Positions 33,981 through 47,815 of a DNA stretch of 64,000 nt are shown here, one piece after another. The translations under genes were made by a program, and so were the position numbers. This DNA comes from Candidatus Ribeiella danica (lineage in GTDB: Bacteria > Chloroflexota > Chloroflexia > Chloroflexales > Roseiflexaceae). How positions within the stretch are numbered: the stretch's first letter is position 1; every line of letters starts with the position of its first letter. The notes beneath the pieces were generated by a model. The model searched no databases. It was not told where the DNA came from and saw nothing but the letters and a program-made list of their open reading frames with translations. The DNA is taken from the NCBI GenBank assembly GCA_016717335.1, contig JADKFS010000019.1:672806-736805 (forward strand), read 5' to 3'.

Positions 33981-35516
33981 ATGAATGATCAGCTACAGCT
34001 CCTCACAACAGCCACGAACATCCTCTGGCTGCTCCTGGCAGGGTTCCTGGTATTCTTCATGCAGGCCGGCTTCGCGCTGGTCGAGACCGGCTTCACCCGC
34101 GCTAAGAACGTCGCGCACACCATGCTCATGAACATGATGGTGTTCTGTATCGGCGCGATCGGCTACTGGATCTGCGGGTTCGCGTTCCAGTTCGGCGCGG
34201 TTAACCATGCGTATCCCGAAGTTGCGACAGCTGGCGCCGTCGCTGGCCCGTGGGCCTTCTCGCCGCTGACGCTCGGCTCCTGGGGCGACGCGCTCAGCAG
34301 CGGTATTCGCCTGGGCGAGCAGTTCGGCGTCCTCGGCACGTCCGGCTTCTTTTTGCAGGGCATCGGCGTCGGCGCAGCCGGCATCCTGGCGTTCTTCCTG
34401 TTCCAGATGGTGTTCATGGACACCGCGGCGACCATCCCGACCGGCTCGGGCGCCGAGCGCATCAAGTTCATCGGCTTCGTGATTATGAGCTTCTGGGTCA
34501 GCATGCTCGTCTACCCGATCGTCGGCAACTGGATCTGGGGCGGCGGCTGGCTGGCCAACCTGGGCCGCTCGATGGGCATCGGCAACGGCGCGGTCGATTT
34601 CGCCGGCTCCGGCCCCGTCCACATGACGGGTGGTGCAGTCGGCCTGGCGATCGCGATGGTGCTCGGGCCGCGCATCGGCAAGTTCAACAAGGACGGCAGC
34701 GCCAACACGATCGCCGGCCATAACATCCCGATGGGCATCCTGGGGACGATCATCCTGTTCTTCGGCTGGTTCGGTTTCAACCCCGGCTCGGCGATCGGCG
34801 TGGTGCTGCCGGCGGCGACCGACGCCAGCGGCAATGTGACGACCGCAGCTTCGATGATCCCGATCAACCTGACGGCTATCGCGGCGGTCAATACGCTGCT
34901 GGCCGGCGCGGCGGGCGGCGTGAGCACGATGACCTACATGTGGCTGTTCGGCCCGACCAAGAAGCCGGCCCCTGGCATGTCGGTCAACGGCATCCTGGCC
35001 GGCCTGGTCGCCATCACGGCGCCGTGCGCCTTCGTCGATCCCTGGGGCGCGGTGATCATCGGCCTGGTCGCCGGCGTGCTGGTCTGCTTGGCGAGCGTCT
35101 GGCTGGAGAAGGCCAAGATCGACGACCCGGTCGGCGCAGTGCCGGTGCACTTCGTCAACGGGATGTGGGGCGTGCTGGCGGTCGGCATCTTCGCGGTCGG
35201 CAACCCCGACACGGCCGGCTGGAATGGCATGTCTTCCCCGGTCACCGGCATCGTCGGCGGCAGCTTCGGCCAGGTTCTGCCGCAGGTGCTCGAGGCTGCA
35301 ACCGTGTCGATCTTCGCGTTCGGCCTGTCGTACGTCTTCTTCGCGGCCCTCAAGCGCGCCGGCCTGCTGCGCAGCCGTGCCGAGGACGAGGTCGCCGGCC
35401 TGGATATGCCCGAGATGGGCGAGGAAGGCTACGTGACCGACGGCGTCGCGGTGCCGGGCGGCCAGGTGCTTGAGCCGGTCGGCGCGCCTAGCGGTGTCAC
35501 GGCTCCCGTAAGCTAA
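33981..35516 (+). CDS. amt: Ammonium transporter Amt
   Basis: 511 aa, about 11 membrane helices. Ammonium-channel signature VDFAGSGPVHMTGGAVGLA carries the conserved Asp and the first pore His. The second pore His is in AVPVHFVNGMWGVLAVG. QAGFALVETGFTRAKN is the N-terminal family block. A ~45-residue cytoplasmic tail (EDEVAGLDMPEMGEEGYVTDG) is present. Start at the ATG at 33981 with AAAGGAAG upstream; a longer frame from 33900 lacks support. No GlnK gene is adjacent, which is unusual for amt. Confidence 0.92.
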   Translation: MNDQLQLLTTATNILWLLLAGFLVFFMQAGFALVETGFTRAKNVAHTMLMNMMVFCIGAIGYWICGFAFQFGAVNHAYPEVATAGAVAGPWAFSPLTLGSWGDALSSGIRLGEQFGVLGTSGFFLQGIGVGAAGILAFFLFQMVFMDTAATIPTGSGAERIKFIGFVIMSFWVSMLVYPIVGNWIWGGGWLANLGRSMGIGNGAVDFAGSGPVHMTGGAVGLAIAMVLGPRIGKFNKDGSANTIAGHNIPMGILGTIILFFGWFGFNPGSAIGVVLPAATDASGNVTTAASMIPINLTAIAAVNTLLAGAAGGVSTMTYMWLFGPTKKPAPGMSVNGILAGLVAITAPCAFVDPWGAVIIGLVAGVLVCLASVWLEKAKIDDPVGAVPVHFVNGMWGVLAVGIFAVGNPDTAGWNGMSSPVTGIVGGSFGQVLPQVLEAATVSIFAFGLSYVFFAALKRAGLLRSRAEDEVAGLDMPEMGEEGYVTDGVAVPGGQVLEPVGAPSGVTAPVS

Positions 35517-35526
35517 CAGCCGCTGT

Positions 35527-35662
35527 TCCCCTTCACCCCCCGCTCCCTCACCGGGGGCGGGGGATAGTTTTGGTGGTGGTGTGTGGCGCGCAGAGCGCGC
35601 CACACACCACCACCTTTGTGAACCCCTCCGCGCTTGCGGGAGGGGTGAGGTGATCTCTGAAT
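35527..35662. repeat. Composite hairpin element (35.6 kb copy)
   Basis: C/G module, then a perfect 20-bp hairpin with AGA triloop (35572-35591 / 35595-35614), then CCCCTCCGCGCTTGCGGGAGGGGTGAGGTGATC. Directly downstream of amt. Confidence 0.8.
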
Positions 35663-35688
35663 ATTTTGTCAAACTTTTCACAATATCC

Positions 35689-35717
35689 TTGACATGCCCT
35701 TCGGCAAGGTGTATACT
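35689..35717 (+). promoter_or_regulatory. Promoter of the M-box / mgtE operon
   Basis: TTGACA, 17 nt, TATACT. Start predicted near 35724, just before the riboswitch. Confidence 0.85.
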
Positions 35718-35754
35718 CGATACTGCCGGCACATGCCGGCAAGGCGTTCGCGTT

Positions 35755-35912
35755 CTCTCGTTAGGTGCGGCGTCTGTACAGACACAGGTCGCTGCCCCGG
35801 CCCGTCGAAAGACGCTCAGGGGTGACCAGGGCGGTCCGAGCTAAGGCTCGCTCTAATGCGACTGCGGTGAAGCTACGCTGTGCAGTGCCAAAGCTCAAGC
35901 AGGGGAGATGCA
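35755..35912 (+). ncRNA. M-box (ykoK-type) magnesium riboswitch
   Basis: Consensus blocks of the M-box appear in the right order: GTTAGGTGCGGCGTCTGTAC, AGACACAGGTCGCTGCC, CGTCGAAAGACGCTCAGGGG, GAGCTAAGGCTC, AATGCGACTG, and CAGTGCCAAAGCTC. The family senses Mg2+ and represses magnesium importers when Mg2+ is high. Here it leads, after a terminator, to the operon containing mgtE. A GGGGAGATGCA / TGCATACCCC pairing could act as antiterminator. Confidence 0.92.
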
Positions 35913-35945
35913 TCGGGGCGTTATTTGAGCGCTCGCAGCTGCATA

Positions 35946-35976
35946 CCCCCTTGGGCTTGCCCGAGGGGGCTTTTTG
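35946..35976 (+). terminator. Riboswitch expression-platform terminator
   Basis: CCCCCTTGGGC / CCCGAGGGGG stem with short loop followed by CTTTTTG, immediately after the M-box. Confidence 0.88.
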
Positions 35977-36242
35977 TGGAGTTATATGGACGCTAGTCAT
36001 TCTTGCTCGCGGCGTGCTGTTGGCGCCGCGCGCTGGTGTGCTCGCGCTGTGATCTGGCCATCGCTGCCTGCGCCCGGCGCCGTCGCTTAATTCGACGGCG
36101 TCTGCCGGCTGCGTGCGCCCCCACACCGCGAGGTCGTGGGGGCGTCTTTTTGTGTCCTCCAGTCACGCCGGCGCGAGCTCCACCCCGCGCCGCTCCGCAG
36201 CGCTGGCCTTGTTTGCCGGCGTGACACATTTGGAGGACAGTT
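35977..36242 (+). promoter_or_regulatory. Second structured leader with its own terminator
   Basis: Between the riboswitch terminator and the first gene lie a strong CGCCGTCG/CGACGGCG hairpin (about 36079-36101) and another intrinsic terminator (36115-36151: GCGCCCCCAC / GTGGGGGCG then CTTTTTG). The segment is not a known RNA class to me. It would add a second stop point to transcripts that pass the M-box. Confidence 0.6.
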
Positions 36243-37043
36243 ATGGCGACACTTGCCCCTCGCTCGATCGCGGCCAGCCGCCGCGCGTCGGCGCTCTACT
36301 GCGAGGTTCACGGCAGCGGCACGCCGCTGCTGCTCGTCCACGGTATCGGCGCCAGCGGCGCGGTGTTCCAGCCGCTGCTGCCCCGGCTCGCCGCACGCTA
36401 CCAGGTGATCGTCCCCGATCTGCGCGGCCACGGCCACAGCCGCCGCCTGCCCGGCCCCGACAGCGTGGCGCGCCTGGCGGCCGATATTGAGAACCTGCTG
36501 GATATGCTCGGCCGCTCGTCGTGCGTCCTGATCGGCCACGCCACCGGCGGGGCGGTCGCGCAGCAGGTCGCCCACGACTACCCCGATCGCGTGCGCGGGC
36601 TAGCGCTGGTCTGCTCCTACGCGCGCGGCGCCGCGACGCTGCGCGAGCATGTCGAGGCCCGCCTGCGCCCCGAGCTGTTTCGGCTGCTCGGCTCGCGGAG
36701 CATGGCCGCGCTGGCGGCGCGCGGCGCGCCGGCCGGCGAAGCGGGCTTCGTCCACGATGTGATCGCCGCGAACCACGGCGGGCGGGTCGCGCCGGTGGCC
36801 CGCGCGCTGCTCTCGTTCGATAGCCGCTCCTGGTTGCCCGAGCTGGGCTGCCCAGCCCTGGTGGTGGCCGGCGAGCGCGACACGACAGCTCCGGCGCACC
36901 ACGCCCGCGAGCTGGCCCGGCTGATCCCGCGGGCGACTCTGCGCATACTGCCGCACGCCGGTCACTGGCTGGTCAAGACCCACGCCGACGCGCTGGTCGA
37001 CGCGCTGCTGCCCTGGCTGGCCGAGCTGGAGGTGTCCGCATGA
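36243..37043 (+). CDS. Alpha/beta hydrolase-fold protein lacking the nucleophile Ser
   Basis: 266 aa alpha/beta hydrolase fold: LLLVHGIGASGAVFQPLLPRLA, VPDLRGHGHSRR, acid residue in VAGERDTTAP, His in PHAGHWLVK. The nucleophile elbow, normally G-x-S-x-G, reads LIGHATGGAVAQQ with Ala100 at the Ser position, so serine-hydrolase chemistry is unlikely. Its last codons overlap mgtE (ATGA), implying translational coupling, and both follow the M-box. It may be a binding or regulatory partner of the Mg2+ transporter (inference). ATG at 36243 with GGAGG upstream. Confidence 0.82.
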   Translation: MATLAPRSIAASRRASALYCEVHGSGTPLLLVHGIGASGAVFQPLLPRLAARYQVIVPDLRGHGHSRRLPGPDSVARLAADIENLLDMLGRSSCVLIGHATGGAVAQQVAHDYPDRVRGLALVCSYARGAATLREHVEARLRPELFRLLGSRSMAALAARGAPAGEAGFVHDVIAANHGGRVAPVARALLSFDSRSWLPELGCPALVVAGERDTTAPAHHARELARLIPRATLRILPHAGHWLVKTHADALVDALLPWLAELEVSA

Positions 37044-38413
37044 GCACCGGGACGATCACCTGGGTCGAGGCGCTCGAGCAGCGTGTCCGCAAGGTGCTGG
37101 AGAGCGGCGATCTCGAAGGGCTGCGGGTGCTGCTGGCGAACCGGCACCCCGCCGATGTCGCCGACGTGATCGACCGGCTCGACGACGACGACAAGGCCAA
37201 GGTCTTCCGGCTGCTCTCGCCGCGCCATGCCGCCAGCGTCCTGGGCGAGACCAGCAGCGACGTGACGCGCGAGCTGCTGGAGCATTTGCCGGCCGAGCAG
37301 GCCGGCGACCTGCTCGACCAGCTGCCGATGGACGACGTAGCCGAGATCTTGTCCGAGGATGTGCCCGAGCGTCAGCAGGCCCTGCTGGCGGCGATGGAGC
37401 CCGACGACGCCGCCGAGGTGCGCGCCCTGCTGAGCTACCCGCCGCAGAGCGCCGGCCGGCTGATGACCGACAAGTTCGTGCGGGTGCGGCCCGAGATGAC
37501 CACCGCCGAGGCGATCGCCTACCTGCGGCTGATCGATCCGGAGATCGAGACCCTGTCCGACCTGTACGTGCTCGGCCCGGCGCGGCAATTGCTCGGCGTG
37601 GTCTCGCTGCGCAGCGTGATCACCGCTCCGCTTGACCGGCGCCTCGACGAGATCATGAGCGCCAACGTCGTGACGGTTGTACCGTCGACCGACCAGGAGG
37701 AGGTCGCGCGGCTGGTCGCGCGCTATGATGTGCTGGCCCTGCCGGTGGTCGCGCCCGAGGGGCATATGCTGGGCATCATTACAGTGGACGACGTGATCGA
37801 TGTGCTGGTCTCCGAGGGCACCGAGGATGTGCTGCGCTTCGGCGGCATCGAGAGCGGCGGGGGTATGGACCAGCCCTACTTCACCGTGCCGATCGCCCGC
37901 TCGGTGCGCCGGCGCGTGGTCTGGCTGCTGTTTCTGTTTTTGGCGGGCACGCTCACGAGCGGCGTGCTGCGGCTGTTCGAGGGCGAGCTGGCCGCGGCGA
38001 TCCAGCTGTCGGTCTTCATCCCGCTGCTGATCGGCACCGGCGGCAACACCGGCGCGCAGACCGTCTCCACGGTGATCCGCGGCCTGGCGCTCGGCGAGAT
38101 CCGGCTGCGCGATGCCTGGCGCGTGCTCGCGCGCGAGCTGAGCAGCGGCCTGCTGCTCGGCGTCTTGCTCGGCAGCGTGGCGCTGGTGTGGGCGCTCGCG
38201 ACCGGAACCCCGCTCCTGCTGGCGGCGGTCGTCGCGCTGACGATCATCGCGATCTGCACCTGGGCCAACATCATCGGCGCGCTGGTCCCGCTCGGCGCCC
38301 AGAAGCTCGGCATCGACCCGGCGACCGTCTCGGCGCCGCTGATCACTACGCTCGTCGACGCGACCGGGCTGGCGATCTATCTGCTGATCGCCAAGCTCCT
38401 GCTGGGGCTGTGA
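37040..38413 (+). CDS. mgtE: Magnesium transporter MgtE
   Basis: 457 aa Mg2+ channel. An N-terminal superhelical domain (RHPADVADVIDRLDDDDKAKVFRLL, residues ~1-130) is followed by two CBS domains (~140-255; PQSAGRLMTDKFVRVRPEMTTAEAI and LDEIMSANVVTVVPSTDQEEVARLVARYDVLALPVV). Five membrane helices start near residue 290, with the pore signature PLLIGTGGNTGAQTVSTVIRGLALGEI. Controlled by the M-box riboswitch, fitting its import role; four-base overlap with the upstream gene. Confidence 0.94.
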   Translation: MSTGTITWVEALEQRVRKVLESGDLEGLRVLLANRHPADVADVIDRLDDDDKAKVFRLLSPRHAASVLGETSSDVTRELLEHLPAEQAGDLLDQLPMDDVAEILSEDVPERQQALLAAMEPDDAAEVRALLSYPPQSAGRLMTDKFVRVRPEMTTAEAIAYLRLIDPEIETLSDLYVLGPARQLLGVVSLRSVITAPLDRRLDEIMSANVVTVVPSTDQEEVARLVARYDVLALPVVAPEGHMLGIITVDDVIDVLVSEGTEDVLRFGGIESGGGMDQPYFTVPIARSVRRRVVWLLFLFLAGTLTSGVLRLFEGELAAAIQLSVFIPLLIGTGGNTGAQTVSTVIRGLALGEIRLRDAWRVLARELSSGLLLGVLLGSVALVWALATGTPLLLAAVVALTIIAICTWANIIGALVPLGAQKLGIDPATVSAPLITTLVDATGLAIYLLIAKLLLGL

Positions 38414-38730
38414 TACTCTTCGCGCCTCCCACTGCGCTGTAAGTTCTCACCCCACTGTTTAGCTCCTTCTGGCCCCTGGGTGCGGCCGCTACACAGCCGC
38501 ACTCGGGGGTCAGAAGCATAACCCCCTCTCCCGCCTGCTGGAGAGGGCAGGCGGTGTGGGTAAGCAGGGTATGCCTCGTTGTCAATCTTATACGAAAACT
38601 TGCCGATATTAGACATAATGAAGCCATTATAGAGTTTATTGATAAAGAAATACAACAAAAACCGAACGCATGTCTTCGGATGATCTCTACAGAGATTAGA
38701 TCGGTAGCTGTGAACGGCTGTACAAACCTA

Positions 38731-38759
38731 TTGACAAAGCCATTCCCATCACGTATAGT
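38731..38759 (+). promoter_or_regulatory. Promoter upstream of gltB
   Basis: TTGACA, 17 nt, TATAGT in the AT-rich block. Start near 38766, so the gltB leader would be ~345 nt. Confidence 0.75.
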
Positions 38760-38795
38760 TTCTTTTAACCAATTTTTTTGCGGTTTGCGAAGACG

Positions 38796-38838
38796 CCCGC
38801 AGCTCCCTCGTAGTGCGAGGGTTGGCTGTGGGTTTTTT
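38796..38838 (+). terminator. Attenuator-like terminator in the gltB leader
   Basis: Outer stem CCCGCAGC / GGCTGTGGG, inner stem CCCTCG / CGAGGG, then six T residues. It lies ~30 nt after the predicted start site and ~270 nt before gltB, so most transcripts would stop unless antiterminated; alternatively this is the end of a ~75-nt small RNA. Confidence 0.72.
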
Positions 38839-39112
38839 GTTCCCTGGTGCTGCGCAAGCGCCCGCGACGGCGCAGCGGCACCTCCCCGCAATGGTGCTCA
38901 ACCGGGATCGGCGACGACTGACGATATCACCGCTCCACGACGGAGCTTCCCTCGGCGTACGTGGCGACTGCATCCCCGCGTCGCTACCGCCGCTACGCCG
39001 GCGGCGCACCCGCGTGTCTTTTCTGTGGCGCCCCTCCGCCCGCCGATCGTCCGGCGGGCCACGCGCGGGGGGCTTCCTTCTATAGTCCGTGCAATTTAGA
39101 GGGGTTATGAAC

Positions 39113-43801
<4,689 letters not shown>

Positions 43802-43827
43802 CGCACTTGTAGTTTGCGGTTGGCTAT

Positions 43828-43960
43828 TTCCCTCACCCCCTGCCCCCTCTCCCAGCCGGGAGAGGGGGTTTCTTGATTGGGCCGGGGTTTCGGCTCGGCC
43901 AAAACCCCGGCCCCTTCCTCTGCCAGGGGCGCGGGTGATCTGGCGCATCTGGACCATGTC
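43828..43960. repeat. Composite hairpin element (43.9 kb copy)
   Basis: CCCCTCTCCCAGCCGGGAGAGGGGGTTTCTT terminator-like stem after gltB, a 16-bp hairpin with one mismatch and TCG triloop (43879-43913), then CTGCCAGGGGCGCGGGTGATCTGGCGCATC. Confidence 0.8.
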
Positions 43961-44035
43961 TATGGTATAATCGCCGGCGAAGCAACCCCTGTTTTGGTAC
44001 GTTGATGTGCGGTTTGTGCAGGATGATGGATCGCC

Positions 44036-46633
44036 ATGCAATCGCGATCACCACGAGGCTCCACGACCGAGCTTCCAGCGGCGGGCCGCGCTGATCGGGC
44101 GCCCGGGCTGCCTGGCGGCGCGCGGCCGATCGAGCTGCTCGCCCTGGCGGCGCTGCTCGCCCTGGTCGTCGTCGCGGCGACGTGGGCCGCCCGCCCCCAG
44201 CTGCACGTCGAGGCCGACTCGGCCGGCGCGCCGCGCTACCTGGTCGGCTTCTGGCCAGTCGAGCAAAATGCGACCGAGAGCTTTCGCTGGTCGGGCGTGG
44301 ACTCCGCGCTGTCGCTGTTCGGATTCGAGCAGCGCGCGCCGGCGCTCGTTCGCCTGCGCCTCACCTCCGTGCGCGAGCCGGGCCAGCCGCCCGCGCAGCT
44401 GACGATCGGCGGCTCGCAGCAGACGCCCTTCGCGGTCAGCTCGAGCAGCTGGCGGATCTACCAGGCGCTGCTCCCGGCCCTGCCGCGCGGCGACCAGGCG
44501 CCCTCGGTGTCTCTCCAGACCTCTCACAGTGTGTTCAAGAACGACCCGCGCGACCTGGGCGTGGTCCTGAGCAGGCTGGATGCGGTCCAGCTCCCGCTCT
44601 CGCCGCTCGATCGGCTGCCCGACGCGGGCCGGCTGGTGTTTCTGGTGCTGCTCGGCCTGCTGGTCTTCCTGGCCCTGCGCGGCGCACTCGCGCGCGCGCG
44701 CCTGGCCTGGGCGGTGACGTTGGCGCTGACGCTGGCGCTTGGCGCCGGGCTGGTGGCCGCGCCGGGGCAGGTGGCCTACTGGCTGCCGAACCTGTGGCTG
44801 GCGCTGCTGGTGGCCTGCTGCGCGATCGTCGCGCCGTGGCTTGTTCGGGCGCTCCGGCGAAGCTCCGGCGACGGCAGCGCCCTGCCGGCGCTGGGGCTGC
44901 TGGCGGTCGTCGGCGCACAGCTGCTCCTGCCGCTGCAGCAGCCCTGGTCGAGCGCGATCGGCTGGGCGCTGATCCTCGGCGGGGGCGTCGCCCTGGTGGC
45001 GGCCCGCCCGCGCCTGCCGGTCGCGCAGACGCAGCCCGGTCGCCGCGCGGTGATGCTGGCGCTGCTCGGCGCTACCCTGGTGGCGCTGGCGCTGCGCCTG
45101 GTGGCGCTGGATGGCCTGCCGCTCGGCATGTGGCGCGACGAGGCCCGCCACGGCCTGCTGGCGCTGCGCATCTTGCGCGACCCGACCTACCGCCCGGTGT
45201 ACGTGCCGGTGGTGGCCGATATCCCGGCGCTGCTGTTCTACCTGGCCGCCGCCCCGATCAGCCTGTTCGGCAACCACCCCTGGACCGTGCGGCTCGCCCC
45301 GGCGCTGGCGGGCGCGCTGACGCCGCTGGTGGCCTACTGGCTGGCGCGCCCGCTGTTCGGCGCGCGCGCGGCCCTGCTGTCCGCGGCCCTGCTGGCGGCC
45401 TCGGTCTGGCATGTCGCGCTGAGCCGGCTCGCCTTCGCGGCCACGCTCGGCCCGCCGCTGACCATGCTGGCGATCGGGCTGGCCTGGCGCGCGCTCGATG
45501 GCGGCCCGCCGCGCCAACGCCTGGCCCAGGCCGGGCTGGCCGGCGCGTGCGGCGGGCTGGCGGTGTACGCCTACCACCCCTCGCGCCTGACGCCGCTGGT
45601 GGTCGCGCTGGCCGTCGCGCTGGCGCTCGGGTGGGACTGGCGGGCCTGGCGCGCGGCCTGGCCGCGCCTGGCCGTAGCGGGCGCGCTGGGCCTGCTGGTG
45701 CTCTGGCCGCTGATCGGCTACGCGCGCGAAAACCCGGATGGCTTCGGCCGCCGGCTCGACCAGACCTTCATCTTCGGCGGCGAGTCGGGTGCCGGTCACG
45801 CGCCCGCCGCGCTGATCGAGGATAACGCGCGCCTGATGCTCGGCATGTGGAACGAGCGCGGCGACAGCAACGCGCGCCACAATCTCTCCGGCGCGCCCAT
45901 GCTCGACCCGATCACCGGCGTGGCGTTCGTGGTTGGCGCGAGCCTGGCGCTCGGGCAGCTGCGCGACCGGCGCTTCCAGCTGCTCTTGACGTGGCTGGGA
46001 GTGATGCTGATCCCGGGCCTGCTGAGCGGGCAGGCGCCCCACGCCGTGCGCACGGTCGAGGCGATTGCGCCGAGCATCGTGCTGGCTGGCCTGGGCGCGG
46101 AGGCGATCGCCGCCTGGGCGCAGGCGGACCTGCGGCGCGTTTCGGCCGCGCTGCCTCAAGGTGCGACGGCAGTCCTGCTGGCGTGCGTCCTGGCGCTGAA
46201 CGGCTGGCGTTACTTCGTCGCTTGGCCGGCCACACCGCAGTCGTACGAGGAGTTCTACGTCGCCGATACCCATGTCGGCGAGGCGGCGCGGCGCCTGGCA
46301 GCCCTGCCCGAGATCGCGGGGCAAGGCTACAGCATCCTGGTCGCGCCCGACCGCGAGAAGGGCGACGACGACGTGCTGCGCTACCTGGCAGCCAGCATGG
46401 ACATCGGGGTGTGCGTGCGCGATCGTCCGGCGCAGCCGGTGGGCGAGCGGGTGCTGCTGGTTGTATCCGGCGACCCGGCGGCGGTGAAGCAGCCGGCATG
46501 TAGCGAGCTGCGGGCGCAGCTCCCGCTGCTTGGCACAGGGCCGCGCTCGCCGGTGAGCGGGCTGGCCGAGTACGCGATCTACGGGCGCGGCCCTGCGGCT
46601 GCCGTGGTCGCTGGCATGGCGCTGACGCGGTAG
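44036..46633 (+). CDS. GT-C fold membrane glycosyltransferase (PMT/ArnT-like)
   Basis: 865 aa. After one N-terminal helix (residues ~32-50) and a ~140-residue extracytoplasmic beta-rich segment come about 12 further membrane helices. The first loop of the GT-C part has the acidic catalytic motif GMWRDEARHGLLALRILRDPTY (near residue 365), followed by DIPALLFYLAAAPISLFGNHPWTVRLAPA, as in dolichyl-/undecaprenyl-phosphate sugar-dependent enzymes. The C-terminal ~130 residues are soluble. Probable cell-envelope glycosylation; donor and acceptor unknown. ATG at 44036; TATAAT -10 at 43972. Confidence 0.8.
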   Translation: MQSRSPRGSTTELPAAGRADRAPGLPGGARPIELLALAALLALVVVAATWAARPQLHVEADSAGAPRYLVGFWPVEQNATESFRWSGVDSALSLFGFEQRAPALVRLRLTSVREPGQPPAQLTIGGSQQTPFAVSSSSWRIYQALLPALPRGDQAPSVSLQTSHSVFKNDPRDLGVVLSRLDAVQLPLSPLDRLPDAGRLVFLVLLGLLVFLALRGALARARLAWAVTLALTLALGAGLVAAPGQVAYWLPNLWLALLVACCAIVAPWLVRALRRSSGDGSALPALGLLAVVGAQLLLPLQQPWSSAIGWALILGGGVALVAARPRLPVAQTQPGRRAVMLALLGATLVALALRLVALDGLPLGMWRDEARHGLLALRILRDPTYRPVYVPVVADIPALLFYLAAAPISLFGNHPWTVRLAPALAGALTPLVAYWLARPLFGARAALLSAALLAASVWHVALSRLAFAATLGPPLTMLAIGLAWRALDGGPPRQRLAQAGLAGACGGLAVYAYHPSRLTPLVVALAVALALGWDWRAWRAAWPRLAVAGALGLLVLWPLIGYARENPDGFGRRLDQTFIFGGESGAGHAPAALIEDNARLMLGMWNERGDSNARHNLSGAPMLDPITGVAFVVGASLALGQLRDRRFQLLLTWLGVMLIPGLLSGQAPHAVRTVEAIAPSIVLAGLGAEAIAAWAQADLRRVSAALPQGATAVLLACVLALNGWRYFVAWPATPQSYEEFYVADTHVGEAARRLAALPEIAGQGYSILVAPDREKGDDDVLRYLAASMDIGVCVRDRPAQPVGERVLLVVSGDPAAVKQPACSELRAQLPLLGTGPRSPVSGLAEYAIYGRGPAAAVVAGMALTR

Positions 46634-46634
46634 C

Positions 46635-47759
46635 TCAGCTTGCGCCCGTGTCGTTGTCGTGCGGCGAGCGCTGCCGGCGCCCGAGCAGCAGCCCCAGGAA
46701 GAACGCCGTCACCGCGCCAGCCCCAGCCGGCCGTGCGGGTGCGCCAGCGGCGGGCTCGGCCGGGCGCGGCGCTTCGTCCGACGCCTGGTCCACATCGCCG
46801 CCGCCGACCTGCCGCTCCCTGAGCTGCGTGGCGCGCTCGAGCGTCTCGCGGCGCGGGATGCCCTGCTGGGCCAGCGCGTCCTCGGTCACCGGCACGGCAT
46901 CTTCGGACGGCTGAATCTTCGACCCGTAGGCCCTGGCGTAGACCTGGGTGAACTCCGCGCCGAAGAACAAGATCTGCGCCGAGTAGTACACCCACAGCAG
47001 CAGCGCCACGAACGCCCCCGCGGCCCCGTAGGTCGTCGTGGCGCCCGGCCCGGTCAGGTACCAGCTCAGCACCGCCTTGCCGATTGTAAAGAGCAGCGCC
47101 GTGACCGCCGCGCCGATCCACACATCGCTCCAGGCGACCTTCACATCCGGCAGGAACTTGTAGATCATGGCGAACAGCAGCGTGATCACGCCGAACGAGA
47201 CCACGAAGTTGACGATCTTCCAGACGATCGACTCGCCGAACTGCTGGCCGGCGACTAGGTTGCCGAGGCTGCCCAGCGCCGCGCTGATGATCAGCGACAC
47301 CAGCAGCAGGAAGCCGATCCCCAGGATCATCGTGAACGACAGGAAGCGATCCTTGATCGTGCCCCAGATCCCGCGGCCCGGCTTCGGCTTGACCTCCCAG
47401 ATCGTATTCAGCGAGTCCTGCAGCTCGCCGAACACGCCGCCGGCCGAAAGCACCAGGGTGACGAGGCCGATGATCGTGGCGATCGTGCCGCCGGTCTTCG
47501 ACTCGCTGGCGTTGCGAATGATGTCGCCGATCGCCTGGCCGTTCTCCTGGCCGATCAGCCCGCCGATCTGGCCGACGATCTGGCCCTGGACATTGTTCGG
47601 GTCGAAGACCAGGCCGACGATCCCGACCACGATGATCACCAGCGGCGCGAGCGCGAACACCGTGTAGTAGGCCAGCGCGGCGGCCAGCCGCGGCGCGCGA
47701 TCCTCGCTCCAGTCGGAGACTGTCTCCTTCAGCAGACTCCACACGTTGGTTGCGCCCAT
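46635..47759 (-). CDS. YihY/BrkB-family inner-membrane protein
   Basis: 374 aa with six to seven membrane helices. Family signature: an N-terminal amphipathic part (LLKETVSDWSEDRAPRLAAALAYYTVFALAPLVIIVVGIVG), then SAGGVFGELQDSLNTIWEV and GAAVTALLFTIGKAVLSWYLTGPGATTTYGAAGAFVALLLWVYYSAQILFFGAEFTQVYAR. Formerly annotated as ribonuclease BN; now an uncharacterised transporter-like family. A charged ~80-residue tail has Ala/Pro repeats. Start at the ATG at 47759 with GGGAG upstream. Convergent with the GT-C gene, whose stop is 2 bp away. Confidence 0.9.
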   Translation of the reverse strand: MGATNVWSLLKETVSDWSEDRAPRLAAALAYYTVFALAPLVIIVVGIVGLVFDPNNVQGQIVGQIGGLIGQENGQAIGDIIRNASESKTGGTIATIIGLVTLVLSAGGVFGELQDSLNTIWEVKPKPGRGIWGTIKDRFLSFTMILGIGFLLLVSLIISAALGSLGNLVAGQQFGESIVWKIVNFVVSFGVITLLFAMIYKFLPDVKVAWSDVWIGAAVTALLFTIGKAVLSWYLTGPGATTTYGAAGAFVALLLWVYYSAQILFFGAEFTQVYARAYGSKIQPSEDAVPVTEDALAQQGIPRRETLERATQLRERQVGGGDVDQASDEAPRPAEPAAGAPARPAGAGAVTAFFLGLLLGRRQRSPHDNDTGAS

Positions 47760-47773
47760 TGCTTGCTCCCTGC

Positions 47774-47815
47774 TTTGGCTGGTCGTCGCCACGCCCGTGG
47801 CGACGACCAGCCAAA
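47774..47815. repeat. Perfect 19-bp hairpin in the YihY leader
   Basis: Arms 47774-47792 and 47797-47815 with GCCC loop, just upstream of the ribosome site of the minus-strand gene. It would sit in its 5' UTR. Confidence 0.8.

Larger units (their letters stand above)
38414..39112. other. Long leader region between mgtE and gltB
   Basis: 699 bp. Begins with a C/G hairpin module (38470-38560, TCTGGCCCCTGGGTGCGGC... and a GAGAGGG stem), then an AT-rich stretch (38575-38790). The promoter and attenuator-like terminator are listed separately. 38846-39095 is again GC-rich with several hairpins and no convincing frame. No riboswitch class recognised. Confidence 0.5.
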
